Assembly: GCA_022709995.1 (NCBI GenBank)
Contig: JAKLHU010000020.1
Location: forward strand, 1-11,984
Source of the DNA: Verrucomicrobiota bacterium
GTDB lineage: Bacteria; Verrucomicrobiota; Lentisphaeria; Oligosphaerales; Oligosphaeraceae
Direction: 5' to 3'
DNA length: 11,984 bases
This document shows, one piece after another, positions 1-7,590 of this stretch. Every line of letters begins with the position of its first letter. Position 1 is the first letter of the stretch. Position numbers and translations under genes: made by a program. The notes below the pieces were generated by a model. The model had not been told where the DNA came from, did not search any database, and saw only the letters and a program-made list of their open reading frames with translations.

Positions 1-233
1 CGGCACGGCGCCGTTGGCATTGGAGAACGGCGGGTGATGACTTTCCCCCGCCATGGCGGGGCGAAGGCGCCTCTGTCGACGTGACACGGGCTTCCAGTCC
101 GTGCCAACGAACCATCGCCGCAAGACGCATTTTGACAACAACTCAGCAATTTATCACGATGTGATGCCCGTGTCGCCTCCGCGCGTCCTTGTCACCTTTG
201 CGCGTGGGGCTTTTGCCGGGGGCAGACCGTCTG
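1..233. other. Left-edge region without a confident gene
   Basis: No open frame here resembles a protein I recognise. One plus-strand frame is open from base 2 to a TGA at 35-37 and would end in GTAPLALENGG; it could be the last residues of a gene starting outside the window, but eleven residues are too few to judge. The stretch also holds a 16-bp perfect palindrome (46-61) and a 13-bp interrupted palindrome, ATCAC-GAT-GTGAT (153-165). It lies downstream of the prc stop codon, so it may contain that transcript's end, but I see no hairpin followed by a U-tract in the minus direction. Confidence 0.5.
46..61. repeat. Perfect 16-bp palindrome
   Basis: The sequence CCCCGCCATGGCGGGG reads the same on both strands and could form a GC stem of six or seven pairs. 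It sits 9 bp after the possible end of an upstream plus-strand frame (TGA 35-37) and about 170 bp beyond the prc stop. Neither side has a run of T, so it is not a canonical intrinsic terminator. It may be a Rho-dependent or structural 3' end, or chance in GC-rich DNA. Confidence 0.35.
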
Positions 234-2474
234 CTACTGTCGGGCGCGGATGTAGTCGGCCATGATGTTGACGGTTTCTTCCAGGATGAGGTCCTGGGCG
301 TCCGCGACGTCGATGTCTTCGCTGTCGCCATCGTCGGTCCGGACGGTATTCCGCTTGCGGGCATTTTTGCGCTGGGCCTGGAATTTGCGGAACATGCGGA
401 CGGTTTTATCCTCGTCTTCCTGGTGCTGCCGCCGTTCATTCAGTTCAAGCGGCAGCTGCTTGTCGGCCCGGAAATTGGCGTAGAAGTCAATGTCTTTTTG
501 ATATTCGCGGAAGAGCGGGTTTTCCTGGCGTCGTTTTTGCGATGCTTCCAGGAGGCCGGGAAGCGCTTTGGCGGTCTCGTTAACGGCCTCATATTCGAGG
601 GGTTGGATTTGGTCCCAGGGCAGGACGTGGGGGAGTTTTTCCTCCCCCAGGTCCAGTTGATCGAGGAAAGACGCGAAGTTGATGTCCGCGGTGACGCCTT
701 TGACTTGGGTGGAGCTGCCGTTGATGCGGTAGAATTTGGATATGGTGATTTTGAGCGACCCAGGTTCCGGGTCGGGCATGCGGCTGGTGGCGTGGCTCAG
801 GGCGCGGACATTGGCCAGGTTGATGACGGATTGCACGGTGCCCTTGCCGTGGGTGCTGGCGTCGCCGACAATGATGGCCCGGCCGTAGTCCTGCAAGGCG
901 GCCGCGACGATTTCCGAGGCCGAGGCGCTGAGTTTGTCGACCATGACCACCAGCGGGCCGGCGAAGGTCACGACCGGGTTGGTGTCTTCCTTGCGGTCAA
1001 TCTTGCCGCTGCTGTCGCGGACCTGCACGACTGGGCCGGTCGGGATGAACAGCCCGGCCAGCTCGACGGCCTCGTCGAGGGCGCCGCCGCCATTGCCGCG
1101 CAGGTCGAGGATGATGCCGTCCGGCGGCTGCTGGTCGGCCATGGCCTTTTCAATCAGCTTGCGGACGTCGCGGGCGGAGCTTTTGTAATCGGGGTCGCCT
1201 TTGGCGCGGGCGGCGAAGTCGGCGTAGAAGCTGGGCAGGTAGATGATCAGGACATTGGCGGGGCCGGCGCCCGGGAGAGTGAGCTGCCGTGTTTCCGACT
1301 GGGCCTCCTGGTCGGTCAGTTTGACTTCGTCGCGGACGAGGCTGACCAGGGTGGGGGTGCTGGAGCCTTCCTCCAGGATGGTGAGATGGACGGTTGTCCC
1401 TTTCGGGCCGCGGATTTTGGCGACGACTTTGTTGAGCGGCATTTCGATCACGTCGACCGGTTCCTGGGCTTCCTGGGCGACGGCCGTGATGCGGTCGCCT
1501 TCCTTCAGCCGGCCGTCGCGGTCGGCCGGGCCGCCGGGGACAATGCCGACGATGACGGTGTAGGCGTCCTTGGTGGACAGGGTCGCGCCGATGCCCTCCA
1601 AAGACAGGCGCATGTTGATGTCGAAATTCTCCTTCGTTTCCGGGGCCATGTAGGCGGAGTGGGGGTCGAGGACGCGGGTCAGCGCGGTCAGGTAGATTTC
1701 CAGGATGTTGATGGCTTCGACTTCGGCCCGGCGCAGGTAGTTGCGGGCGTAGTTCTTGGCCAGCCGTTCGGGAAATGGCGTTGTCTCCGGGGCCGGCGCC
1801 GGCTCGGCGGGGGCGGCGGGGGCGTCGTCGTTGCCGTTCTTTGCCGCGCCGCCAACGTCGATTTTTTCGGCGGCCTTTTTCTTTTTGGCGTCGTCTTTCT
1901 CCTCCTGCAGGCGGTTGACGAGGAGGGCGTTTTTGACTTGTTGGCGCCAGAGGTTTTCCAATTCCGCGACGGTTTTGCACCAGGGGAGGTCCTTGGCGTC
2001 GGCGGTCATGGTTTCCGGGGCGGAGAAGTCATGGGCGTTGGCAATGGCGGCGATGGAGAAGAGGGCTCTTTGGCGGGCTCGTTCGAGGTAGCGCTGATAC
2101 ACTTTGAAGGGGAAGTCCAGGTTGGCGGTCATCGTCCGCTGATCCCAGAGCACGCTTTCGAACGAGCGGAAGTCCTCCAGGTCGGATTCCAAAAAGAGGG
2201 TGCGGTTGAAGTCCAGGCTGTTGAAGTATTCGGCGAACCATTCGGCGGAGATGGCCGGGGTGATGTTCTGGGGGTGGTAGTGGTACTTGGACAGGAGGAT
2301 GACGACGTATTTGCTCACCAGTCGTTCCCGCAGCAGCGGGGTCGGGACGGTCGGGACGTGGGCGAGGATTTCCTCCGGCGTTTCGCCGGCGGCGAAGCGG
2401 CCCAGTGTCGTGAGCAGGATCAGGACCAGGACGGCAAGCGAGCGTCGGCAGCAAAGATGGAAACGGCTGGTCAT
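234..2474 (-). CDS. prc: Carboxy-terminal (tail-specific) protease Prc/Tsp, family S41A
   Basis: A 746-residue periplasmic serine protease that degrades or trims proteins from their C-terminus. Residues 1-30 form a signal peptide: basic start, hydrophobic stretch 13-22, AAG near the cleavage site. An N-terminal helical Tsp domain covers about 40-200. A Lys-rich then Ala/Pro-rich linker (about 192-232) follows. The PDZ domain lies about 290-370 (GIGATL, GGPADRDG, LKEGDRI). The S41 core contains LDLRGNGGG (457-464), SASASE with nucleophile Ser518, and HGKGTVQ with general base Lys544; Asp529 matches the conserved Asp of E. coli Tsp. The C-terminal 600-710 resembles the Tsp-specific DUF3340 region, and the last 35 residues are acidic. 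E. coli Tsp is 682 residues; the excess is mostly linker and tail. The start has AAAGG six bases upstream, and the ATG overlaps the stop of the DUF721 gene, suggesting translational coupling. Family assignment is very secure; substrates are unknown. Confidence 0.95.
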   Translation of the reverse strand: MTSRFHLCCRRSLAVLVLILLTTLGRFAAGETPEEILAHVPTVPTPLLRERLVSKYVVILLSKYHYHPQNITPAISAEWFAEYFNSLDFNRTLFLESDLEDFRSFESVLWDQRTMTANLDFPFKVYQRYLERARQRALFSIAAIANAHDFSAPETMTADAKDLPWCKTVAELENLWRQQVKNALLVNRLQEEKDDAKKKKAAEKIDVGGAAKNGNDDAPAAPAEPAPAPETTPFPERLAKNYARNYLRRAEVEAINILEIYLTALTRVLDPHSAYMAPETKENFDINMRLSLEGIGATLSTKDAYTVIVGIVPGGPADRDGRLKEGDRITAVAQEAQEPVDVIEMPLNKVVAKIRGPKGTTVHLTILEEGSSTPTLVSLVRDEVKLTDQEAQSETRQLTLPGAGPANVLIIYLPSFYADFAARAKGDPDYKSSARDVRKLIEKAMADQQPPDGIILDLRGNGGGALDEAVELAGLFIPTGPVVQVRDSSGKIDRKEDTNPVVTFAGPLVVMVDKLSASASEIVAAALQDYGRAIIVGDASTHGKGTVQSVINLANVRALSHATSRMPDPEPGSLKITISKFYRINGSSTQVKGVTADINFASFLDQLDLGEEKLPHVLPWDQIQPLEYEAVNETAKALPGLLEASQKRRQENPLFREYQKDIDFYANFRADKQLPLELNERRQHQEDEDKTVRMFRKFQAQRKNARKRNTVRTDDGDSEDIDVADAQDLILEETVNIMADYIRARQ

Positions 2475-2965
2475 GGTTGGCCTTTGCGAGAATGATGCGT
2501 GGACGAAACCGGGCTGATGCCCGGCGGGACAAACAGGACGCCGGTGATGGCATTTTGAGTAAAGGCGACGACGCGGGCGCCGATGCCGGCTTTGTGCTGG
2601 CTTTCAAGCACAAAGCGCCACGTCGAGGAAGGCACCTCGACGTAAAGCAGGTTCTTGTTGATGCGGCTTGGCCGCGACTGCCGGGCAATGTCGGCGCCGA
2701 CCAGCTCCGGCCAGGCGCCCTGGATTTTTTCCAGCCGGGCCAAGTCGGGATTTTTGACGCTGTCGAGCACGTCCTGGACCAGGTCCGTCATGGTCCTTGC
2801 TTCCGGCCGCAGATCGGCGAACACGCCGGGGCGCCGGTCTTCGCCGATCCAGTCGGTCAGGGCCCGTTCGCGCGATGCTTCCCGGGAGCTGGGATGGCCA
2901 TGCCGGGAGGTTTGGCGATATTCCGAGCGCGACAGCCATCGGTTGGATGATTTTTCGCTGGGCAT
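2471..2965 (-). CDS. DUF721 protein, DciA-like replicative-helicase loader
   Basis: This 164-residue protein has a DUF721/DciA domain at about 60-145. Visible hallmarks are the W-x-x-LVG-x-x-IA-x-x-SRP stretch, the NKNLLYVEV strand, and SSTW. DciA is the ancestral loader of the DnaB helicase in bacteria lacking DnaC or DnaI, so a role in replication initiation is likely, though not shown here. The N-terminal 57 residues are polar and arginine-rich; RERALTDWIG (about 33-42) resembles the short Arg-Trp segment I recall before the domain in PVC-group DUF721 proteins, which supports the long start at 2965 over an internal Met58 (2794). The internal start has a reasonable GGAAG, the long one only a weak purine stretch, so the start is uncertain. 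It overlaps prc by four bases (ATGA) and is divergent from yggS. Confidence 0.82.
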   Translation of the reverse strand: MPSEKSSNRWLSRSEYRQTSRHGHPSSREASRERALTDWIGEDRRPGVFADLRPEARTMTDLVQDVLDSVKNPDLARLEKIQGAWPELVGADIARQSRPSRINKNLLYVEVPSSTWRFVLESQHKAGIGARVVAFTQNAITGVLFVPPGISPVSSTHHSRKGQP

Positions 2966-2994
2966 GGGTATTTCTAAAAAAGTGCTTCGACAAG

Positions 2995-3023
2995 TTGACA
3001 GGAGGAGCGCCAGCAGGTACTTT
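2995..3023 (+). promoter_or_regulatory. Possible sigma70-type promoter for yggS
   Basis: A perfect -35 hexamer TTGACA (2995-3000) is followed after 17 bp by TACTTT (3018-3023), which matches the -10 consensus at only three of six positions. It sits in the divergent gap between the DUF721 gene and yggS and would give a leader of roughly 115 bases. That leader contains a perfect 6-bp hairpin, CCAGCC/GGCTGG (3049-3065), without a T-run. The call rests mainly on the -35 box and position. Confidence 0.3.
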
Positions 3024-3144
3024 GTTAGGTCGTGATGTTGTCACTCATCCAGCCTCGGCGGCTGGTGCATAAACAGGAATAACATAACGCCAGCCCGGCG
3101 ATGGTGCAACCCGTTATCGCCGGTTTGGCTTGGAGCAGAGGGTC

Positions 3145-3822
3145 ATGAATGCGATTCAAGACAATTTGAAGGCGGTCGGAGAACGGATTGAAATGGCCTT
3201 GGGGCGGGCCGGGCGGGCGCCGGGGGCGGCCCGCCTGCTGGCGGTGAGCAAGACATTCCCGGCGGCCGCGGTTCAGGAGGCCTATGCCGCCGGCCAGCGG
3301 TGCTTTGGGGAAAACCGGGTCCAGGAACTGGCCGCCAAGGCGCCGGCGCTGCCGTCGGACTGCGAATGGCACCTCATAGGACACTTGCAGCAGAATAAAG
3401 TTCGGCAGGCTCTTGGCTATGCGGCGTGGATCCACTCCGTCGACACGCCGGCGCTGCTTGAACGCATCCAGCTGTTGGCCGACGAAGTCGGGGCCGCCCC
3501 GAAGCTGCTGCTGGAAGTCAATGTCTCCGGCGAGGAGAGCAAATTCGGTTTTGCGCCGGATGCGGTCGAGGCCGCCCTGGCCGGGATGCCGGCCGGGCCG
3601 GCGGCGTGCGTCGGTTTGATGACGGTGGCGCCGATGGGCGCCGACGCGAGCGCCCTGCGCGGCGTCTTCGGCGGCTTGCGGCAGCTGCGGGATCGTCTGC
3701 AGAGCCGCTTGGGGCTGTCCTTGCCCGAATTGTCGATGGGCATGTCGAGCGACCTGGAGGTCGCGATTGCGGAAGGGGCGACGATCGTGCGGGTGGGAAC
3801 GGCGATTTTCGGGCACCGGTGA
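3145..3822 (+). CDS. yggS: YggS/PLPBP-family pyridoxal-phosphate homeostasis protein
   Basis: A 225-residue single-domain, alanine-racemase-fold protein that binds PLP and buffers vitamin B6 in the cytosol; the family has no established enzymatic activity. Family motifs are all present: AVSKTFP with the PLP-binding Lys36, CFGENRVQE (53-61), WHLIGHLQQNK (75-85), LLEVNVSGEESKFG (122-135), SMGMSSDLEVAI (197-208) and the phosphate-binding tail around RVGTAIFG (216-223). I chose the ATG at 3145 because GGAG (3132-3135) lies nine bases upstream; the in-frame TTG at 3130 would add five residues and has no ribosome site. Length is normal. It is followed after 85 bp by a URO-D family gene on the same strand, possibly one transcript. 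Only the immediate promoter is uncertain. Confidence 0.95.
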   Translation: MNAIQDNLKAVGERIEMALGRAGRAPGAARLLAVSKTFPAAAVQEAYAAGQRCFGENRVQELAAKAPALPSDCEWHLIGHLQQNKVRQALGYAAWIHSVDTPALLERIQLLADEVGAAPKLLLEVNVSGEESKFGFAPDAVEAALAGMPAGPAACVGLMTVAPMGADASALRGVFGGLRQLRDRLQSRLGLSLPELSMGMSSDLEVAIAEGATIVRVGTAIFGHR

Positions 3823-3907
3823 AACCAGGCCGCCGGCACGGGAGCTGTCAGGCTTTGTCGTCATCATGCCGGCCAAGACCAAGAGACGTCAGAACAGGGA
3901 GTCGGTC

Positions 3908-4981
3908 ATGAATGCCCGGGAGAATATGCTGTCATTGTATCGGCGGACTGGTTATGCTTTTGCGCCGGTTGAATTTTCCTTGTGTCCGGCGATGCAGGAG
4001 AAGATGCAGGCGGCGACGGGCGGCGTTCCCCTGGGCGAGTATTTTTCCTATCCGGAGGGTTTTGCCCGGCGGGGGCTGGGCGGGCTGCGCCTGAAAAGCG
4101 CGACGACTCCGGACTGGCGCCAGTATTATCCGGCGCCGCTGCATCCGGACACGCTGTTCAACGCGTATGGCGCCGCCCGCGAATACGGCTACGAGGGCAC
4201 GTACCACCTGGCGCGCATGCACCATCCGTTGGCGCATGTCGACTCCCTGGAGCAGATGCAGGCCTACCCGTGGCCGGAATGGGACCCGGATTCGACGTTT
4301 CTGCAGGCCGAGTCGGCGGCGGCGCACCGCGAGGGCTTACCGGTGTTCGGGTCGATGGCCTGTTCGATTTGGGAGACCGCCTGGGGCATCCGCGACATGA
4401 CGATGCTGATGATGGACATGGCCACGGACGATCCCAAGGCTGTTTTCCTTCTCGACCAGATCACCGAGGATTCGGTTTTGCGGGCCCGCGCCTATGCGGA
4501 AGCCGATGTCGACGTCATCATCATGGGCGACGACATCGGGATGCAGAATACGATCATGATGTCGCTGGCCATGTACCGGGAGTGGCTGAAGCCGCGCCTG
4601 GCCAGGGTGATTGCGGCCGCCAAGGCCGTCAAGCCGGACGTGCTCGTGCATTACCACAGTTGCGGCCATGTCACGCCGTTCATTCCGGACCTGATGGAGG
4701 TCGGGGTGGACATCCTCAATCCCATGCAGCCGGAGGCCATGGACGTCGTCCAGGTGATGGCCGAGTATGGCGACCGGCTGTCGTTCAACGGCACGTTGGG
4801 GACGCAGTCGACCATGCCCTTCGGGACTCCGGAGGAGGTACGGCGGGTGACGTGGCGCAACCTGGAGCTCGCCGGCCCGCGCGGCGGGCTGCTGGTTTGT
4901 CCGACCCATCTGCTGGAGCCGGAAGTGCCCTGGGAAAATGTCGAGGCGTATGTCCGGGCCTGCAAGGATTTCCGCGGCTGA
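3908..4981 (+). CDS. URO-D superfamily protein, MtaA/corrinoid-methyltransferase type
   Basis: A 357-residue protein of the uroporphyrinogen decarboxylase superfamily. It lacks the Arg-rich N-terminal substrate loop (MRQAGRY type) of true HemE. Instead it carries HYHSCGH (248-254) with His250-x-Cys252, and a distal Cys331 in LLVCPTHLLEPEVPWEN. This is the His-x-Cys...Cys zinc-site pattern of MtaA/MtbA-type methylcobamide methyltransferases. Other family signs are the GDDIG turn (207-211), DILNPMQPEAMD (268-279) and the FNGTLGTQ segment (293-300). Inference: a zinc enzyme moving a methyl group to or from a corrinoid or thiol, substrate unknown. The ATG at 3908 has AGGGAG (3896-3901) six bases upstream; upstream in-frame codons run into the yggS end and are not homologous-looking. 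No corrinoid-binding protein gene is adjacent. The gene converges on the flavoprotein gene with 16 bp between stops. Confidence 0.88.
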   Translation: MNARENMLSLYRRTGYAFAPVEFSLCPAMQEKMQAATGGVPLGEYFSYPEGFARRGLGGLRLKSATTPDWRQYYPAPLHPDTLFNAYGAAREYGYEGTYHLARMHHPLAHVDSLEQMQAYPWPEWDPDSTFLQAESAAAHREGLPVFGSMACSIWETAWGIRDMTMLMMDMATDDPKAVFLLDQITEDSVLRARAYAEADVDVIIMGDDIGMQNTIMMSLAMYREWLKPRLARVIAAAKAVKPDVLVHYHSCGHVTPFIPDLMEVGVDILNPMQPEAMDVVQVMAEYGDRLSFNGTLGTQSTMPFGTPEEVRRVTWRNLELAGPRGGLLVCPTHLLEPEVPWENVEAYVRACKDFRG

Positions 4982-4986
4982 AGCGG

Positions 4987-5010
4987 CGGGCGGCGGTTCA
5001 GAGCCGCCCG
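4987..5010. terminator. Stem-loop between convergent genes
   Basis: CGGGCGGC (4987-4994) pairs perfectly with GCCGCCCG (5003-5010) around an 8-nt loop. It lies between the stops of the URO-D gene and the convergent flavoprotein gene, and the flavoprotein's TGA (4998-5000) falls in the loop. There is no T-run on either side, so this is a terminator-like hairpin that could limit read-through from both directions, not a canonical intrinsic terminator. Confidence 0.4.
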
Positions 5011-6158
5011 GTCAGCGCCCGCACGGCGACGCCGGCGAAATAGAGCTGATGGCCCAGGTTGAAGTTCCGGTATCCGCACATGGCGTAATGCATGGCCAGG
5101 GGCAGGCGGCCTTTCAGAAAGTCGATGCCGAGGGCCTGTCCGGCGGCGGTTTGGCCGAACGGGATCACCCAGCCCAGGTCGACGGGCCGGAATGGCCGCA
5201 GGGGTTGTCCGCGCAGGGATTTGAGGACATTGCGGCCGGCGGCCAGTCCCGAATAGTACGCGAAGTTGACGGCTTTGCGTAGCGGAACGTCTTTGACCAG
5301 GATGGCCGCGGCGTCCCCGGCCACGAACGTCTGCGGATGCTGGGGAAGGCGCAGAAATTCGTCGACCAGAATACGGCCGTCGGGGATTTCCCGGTGTTCG
5401 CCATGCAGTTCCGGCAGGGCTCGCCGGGTTCCGGTCGACCAGCAGAAAAAGACATCCTCCAGGCGGTTGCCGTTGGAAAGGGCGACGTTGGCGCCGTCGA
5501 ACTCGGTGACGCGCACGCCGGTGGCCAGGTCAATGCCCTGGCGGCGGGCTTGTGCCTCCAGGTAGGAGCGAATTTTTTCCGGCAGCCCGGCCAAGATGGC
5601 GTCTTTCATTTCGACGACGATGACGCGGGCGGTCTTGCCGTGCCGCGCGGCGAGGCTTTTCAAGTTGCAGGCCAGTTCCAGGCCGGTGTAGCCGCCGCCG
5701 ACCACGACGGCGGTCGGGGCGCTCCGGGCCAGGACAAAGGCGGTGAAGTCCTGCCGGATGCGGTTGGCGTCGTCCAAGGTGGCGAGGGTGTGCGCCGCGT
5801 CCAGGGGCGGTTGCCGGAGGCCGCGGGTGTCGGCGGCGGCGCCGGTGGCAAGAATGAGAAAGTCAAAGGCGAATGTGCTGCCGGCCGTTGTCAGTTCCTT
5901 TTGCTCCAAGTCGATTTTCTGCACGGTTTCGATGTGAACGTGTATTTCCGGCTTGGTCAAGGCGGCGATGTCGGCCCGGATCCGGTTGGGGTCAAGGCGG
6001 CCGCCGGCGACATCGGGCAGGGCCGGAATCATGGTGGTGAAGGCGTGTCGGTCGAACAGGTGGATGTCGGCCTCGGTGCGGGCCAGACGGGCCAGTTGGC
6101 GGGCGGCGGCCAGGCCGGCAAAGCCGGCGCCGGCGATGGCGATTCGCGGGGTTGTCAT
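4998..6158 (-). CDS. FAD-dependent NAD(P)H oxidoreductase, NDH-2-like
   Basis: A 386-residue two-Rossmann flavoprotein of the pyridine nucleotide-disulfide oxidoreductase superfamily. Residues 5-16 hold the FAD dinucleotide motif GAGFAG; ILATGAA (102-108) is the ATG motif; VGGGYTGLELA (153-163) is the NAD(P)H-binding motif; TFVAGDAA (277-284) closes the FAD site. No CxxxxC redox pair is visible, which argues against a disulfide reductase and for a type II NADH:quinone dehydrogenase-like enzyme; the C-terminal 320-386 is hydrophobic and basic and could lie on the membrane, as in NDH-2. Its ATG overlaps the TGA of the prenyltransferase gene (ATGA), with AAGGAA four bases upstream. Third gene of a doxX-ubiA-ndh operon, so a quinone or other prenylated acceptor is the natural guess. 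The true electron acceptor is not shown by sequence. Confidence 0.87.
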   Translation of the reverse strand: MTTPRIAIAGAGFAGLAAARQLARLARTEADIHLFDRHAFTTMIPALPDVAGGRLDPNRIRADIAALTKPEIHVHIETVQKIDLEQKELTTAGSTFAFDFLILATGAAADTRGLRQPPLDAAHTLATLDDANRIRQDFTAFVLARSAPTAVVVGGGYTGLELACNLKSLAARHGKTARVIVVEMKDAILAGLPEKIRSYLEAQARRQGIDLATGVRVTEFDGANVALSNGNRLEDVFFCWSTGTRRALPELHGEHREIPDGRILVDEFLRLPQHPQTFVAGDAAAILVKDVPLRKAVNFAYYSGLAAGRNVLKSLRGQPLRPFRPVDLGWVIPFGQTAAGQALGIDFLKGRLPLAMHYAMCGYRNFNLGHQLYFAGVAVRALTGRL

Positions 6159-7144
6159 GGTGTTCCTTTTCCGAACAGCAGGGCGGCGATCATCGCCAGG
6201 CTGGCCGCGACATGGGCGGCAATGGCCAGTTTCGAGGCTTTGACCAGTTTGAATTTGTCATGCGGCGCCGAGCGCAGGATGAGGACGGCGGCCGTCGCCG
6301 GAATGACGGCGGCGGGGATGGCCGCCAGGCCGGCCGGCGGCAGTGCCGCTTTGGCGACCGCGGCGCCGATGGCTGCCGCCGCCAGTATCGTCACCAGGGC
6401 ATACAGCAGATACCCGCGTTCCGGGCCGATCTGGACGACCAAGGTGTTTTTGCCCGCTTGGCGGTCTTCCGGCGCATCCGGCACTTCGTTGGCGATGAGG
6501 ATGCCGGCGACGAGGAAGCCGTGCGGCACGCCGACGAGGACGGCGTCCCAGCTCGGCATGCCTGTTTGCAGGAGGTGGCCGCCGACGGCGGTGGCGAGGC
6601 CGAATAGCAGGAAAATTGTCAGTTCGCCGAGGCCGTGATAGACGAGCGCGGCCGGCGGGTTGGAGTAGGCCCAGCCTGCGGTCCAGGCTAGGACGAAGAG
6701 CAGGAACAGGGCCGGTCGGCCCAGCATGAAAGCGGCAATCAGGGCAGCGCCGGCTGACACGGCCGCCAATACCAGGCTGGCGACGAAAAAGAAGCGGGCG
6801 GGGAGAATGCCTTGCTGGACCAGCTTGGAGCCGCCGAAAAAACCAAAGTAAGTGGGATTGATGGCGTCGACGCCGGAGCGCGCATCCGCATAATCATTGC
6901 TGACATTGGCGGAGAGGTGGGTACCGGCGACGGCGATCAGGCCGAGGAGGAAAAGCAGCATCCGTTTCGGCTCGGGGGTGAGCAGGGCGCCGGTGACATA
7001 CGGCAGGACGCTGGCGGTCGTAAAAGGCAGGCGCAGAGCCTGCGCCAGATGCCTTAGCCGGATCGGCGCCTGGCGCGGGTGGCTGGCGCTGCCCCGGGGC
7101 GTCCGGGGTGCTCGGTCCTGGTCGCCAGTGGCCATCGGTGTCAT
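6155..7144 (-). CDS. UbiA-superfamily prenyltransferase, MenA-like
   Basis: A 329-residue polytopic membrane enzyme that would attach a polyprenyl chain to an aromatic acceptor. The first Asp-rich motif is NDYADARSGVD (83-93), the second NEVPDAPEDRQAGKNTL (219-235), giving NxxxDxxxD plus Lys232. Both closely follow the pattern of MenA (1,4-dihydroxy-2-naphthoate prenyltransferase). About eight or nine hydrophobic segments span 40-325; the first ~30 residues are polar, basic and probably cytosolic. It has ATGA overlaps with doxX upstream and the flavoprotein downstream, and only a weak AAGAAA ribosome site, so translation is probably coupled to doxX. Start could also be Met4 (7135). Menaquinone synthesis is the best guess, but no other men genes are present here and UbiA members also make other prenylated lipids. 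Confidence 0.88.
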   Translation of the reverse strand: MTPMATGDQDRAPRTPRGSASHPRQAPIRLRHLAQALRLPFTTASVLPYVTGALLTPEPKRMLLFLLGLIAVAGTHLSANVSNDYADARSGVDAINPTYFGFFGGSKLVQQGILPARFFFVASLVLAAVSAGAALIAAFMLGRPALFLLFVLAWTAGWAYSNPPAALVYHGLGELTIFLLFGLATAVGGHLLQTGMPSWDAVLVGVPHGFLVAGILIANEVPDAPEDRQAGKNTLVVQIGPERGYLLYALVTILAAAAIGAAVAKAALPPAGLAAIPAAVIPATAAVLILRSAPHDKFKLVKASKLAIAAHVAASLAMIAALLFGKGTP

Positions 7145-7581
7145 GCGGATTTCTTGGCCGCGGGGCGTTTGGCACCGGGGAGGACCCAGCGGTCGTAGTC
7201 GCCCAGGCAGAGCAGCGCGGCAGTCATGCCCAGGTACAGCAGGATGTCGAGGACGGCGGCATGTTGCTTGAGCAGCATCTGGCCAAAGGCCAGCGACAGG
7301 AAGGTCAACCCCGAGATGAACAGGGTGAGGGCGCGAAAAAGCCCGATGATGAGCAGGACGCCCAGGAGCAGCTCCACGATGGGAAGGGCATAGGCATACG
7401 GGATCAGCATCCAGTCCGGGAGAATCGTCTTCGCGAAGGCGGGCAAAATATACCCGTTGACGAAGCCGCCCAGGTCGGTCACTTTGGCGGCGCCGCTGAC
7501 GAGCAGGCGCAGGCCAAGGCCCCAGCGGACGAGGGCCAGGCCCATGCTCTGCCCGGTTGCCGTTGTGTTCAGCATGTTCAT
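7141..7581 (-). CDS. DoxX-family four-helix membrane protein
   Basis: A 146-residue inner-membrane protein with four predicted helices at about 12-32, 58-80, 84-104 and 109-127 and a basic C-terminal tail. The first helix, LALVRWGLGLRLLVSGAAK, and the helix-2 region PIVELLLGVLLIIGL match the DoxX/MauE-type pattern, in which a Glu sits in the second helix. DoxX members are associated with quinone- or thiol-linked redox reactions, but most have no known biochemical activity. The start at 7581 is fixed by AGGAGA (7591-7596); the frame remains open for 59 codons further upstream, but that part is arginine-rich, crosses the promoter leader and does not look like protein. First gene of the operon; its stop overlaps the prenyltransferase ATG. 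Family call good, function inferred only from neighbours. Confidence 0.85.
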   Translation of the reverse strand: MNMLNTTATGQSMGLALVRWGLGLRLLVSGAAKVTDLGGFVNGYILPAFAKTILPDWMLIPYAYALPIVELLLGVLLIIGLFRALTLFISGLTFLSLAFGQMLLKQHAAVLDILLYLGMTAALLCLGDYDRWVLPGAKRPAAKKSA

Positions 7582-7590
7582 GAGGTGGCT

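Noticed and set aside
2..37. Possible C-terminal end of an upstream plus-strand gene (…GTAPLALENGG, TGA at 35-37).
   Set aside because: Only eleven codons are visible, with no motif; kept as a remark on the left-edge region, not as a gene.
189..2495. A very long open frame (over 760 codons) on the plus strand, opposite prc, and a similar one of over 430 codons around 5337-6638 opposite the flavoprotein and prenyltransferase genes.
   Set aside because: Both are antisense shadows of well-supported genes. They arise from GC-rich third codon positions, have no recognisable domains and show low-complexity composition rich in Gly, Val, Asp and Phe or in Gly, Ala and Asp.
3130..3144. TTG start for yggS, adding five residues.
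   Set aside because: The GGAG used by the ATG at 3145 lies inside this extension, and no site precedes the TTG.
3767..3907. Longer N-terminus for the URO-D gene, overlapping the end of yggS.
   Set aside because: The extension has no family similarity, and the ATG at 3908 has a good ribosome site at 3896-3901.
3908..4981. Assignment of the URO-D family gene as hemE.
   Set aside because: The HemE N-terminal substrate-binding motif is missing and a His-x-Cys...Cys zinc pattern is present.
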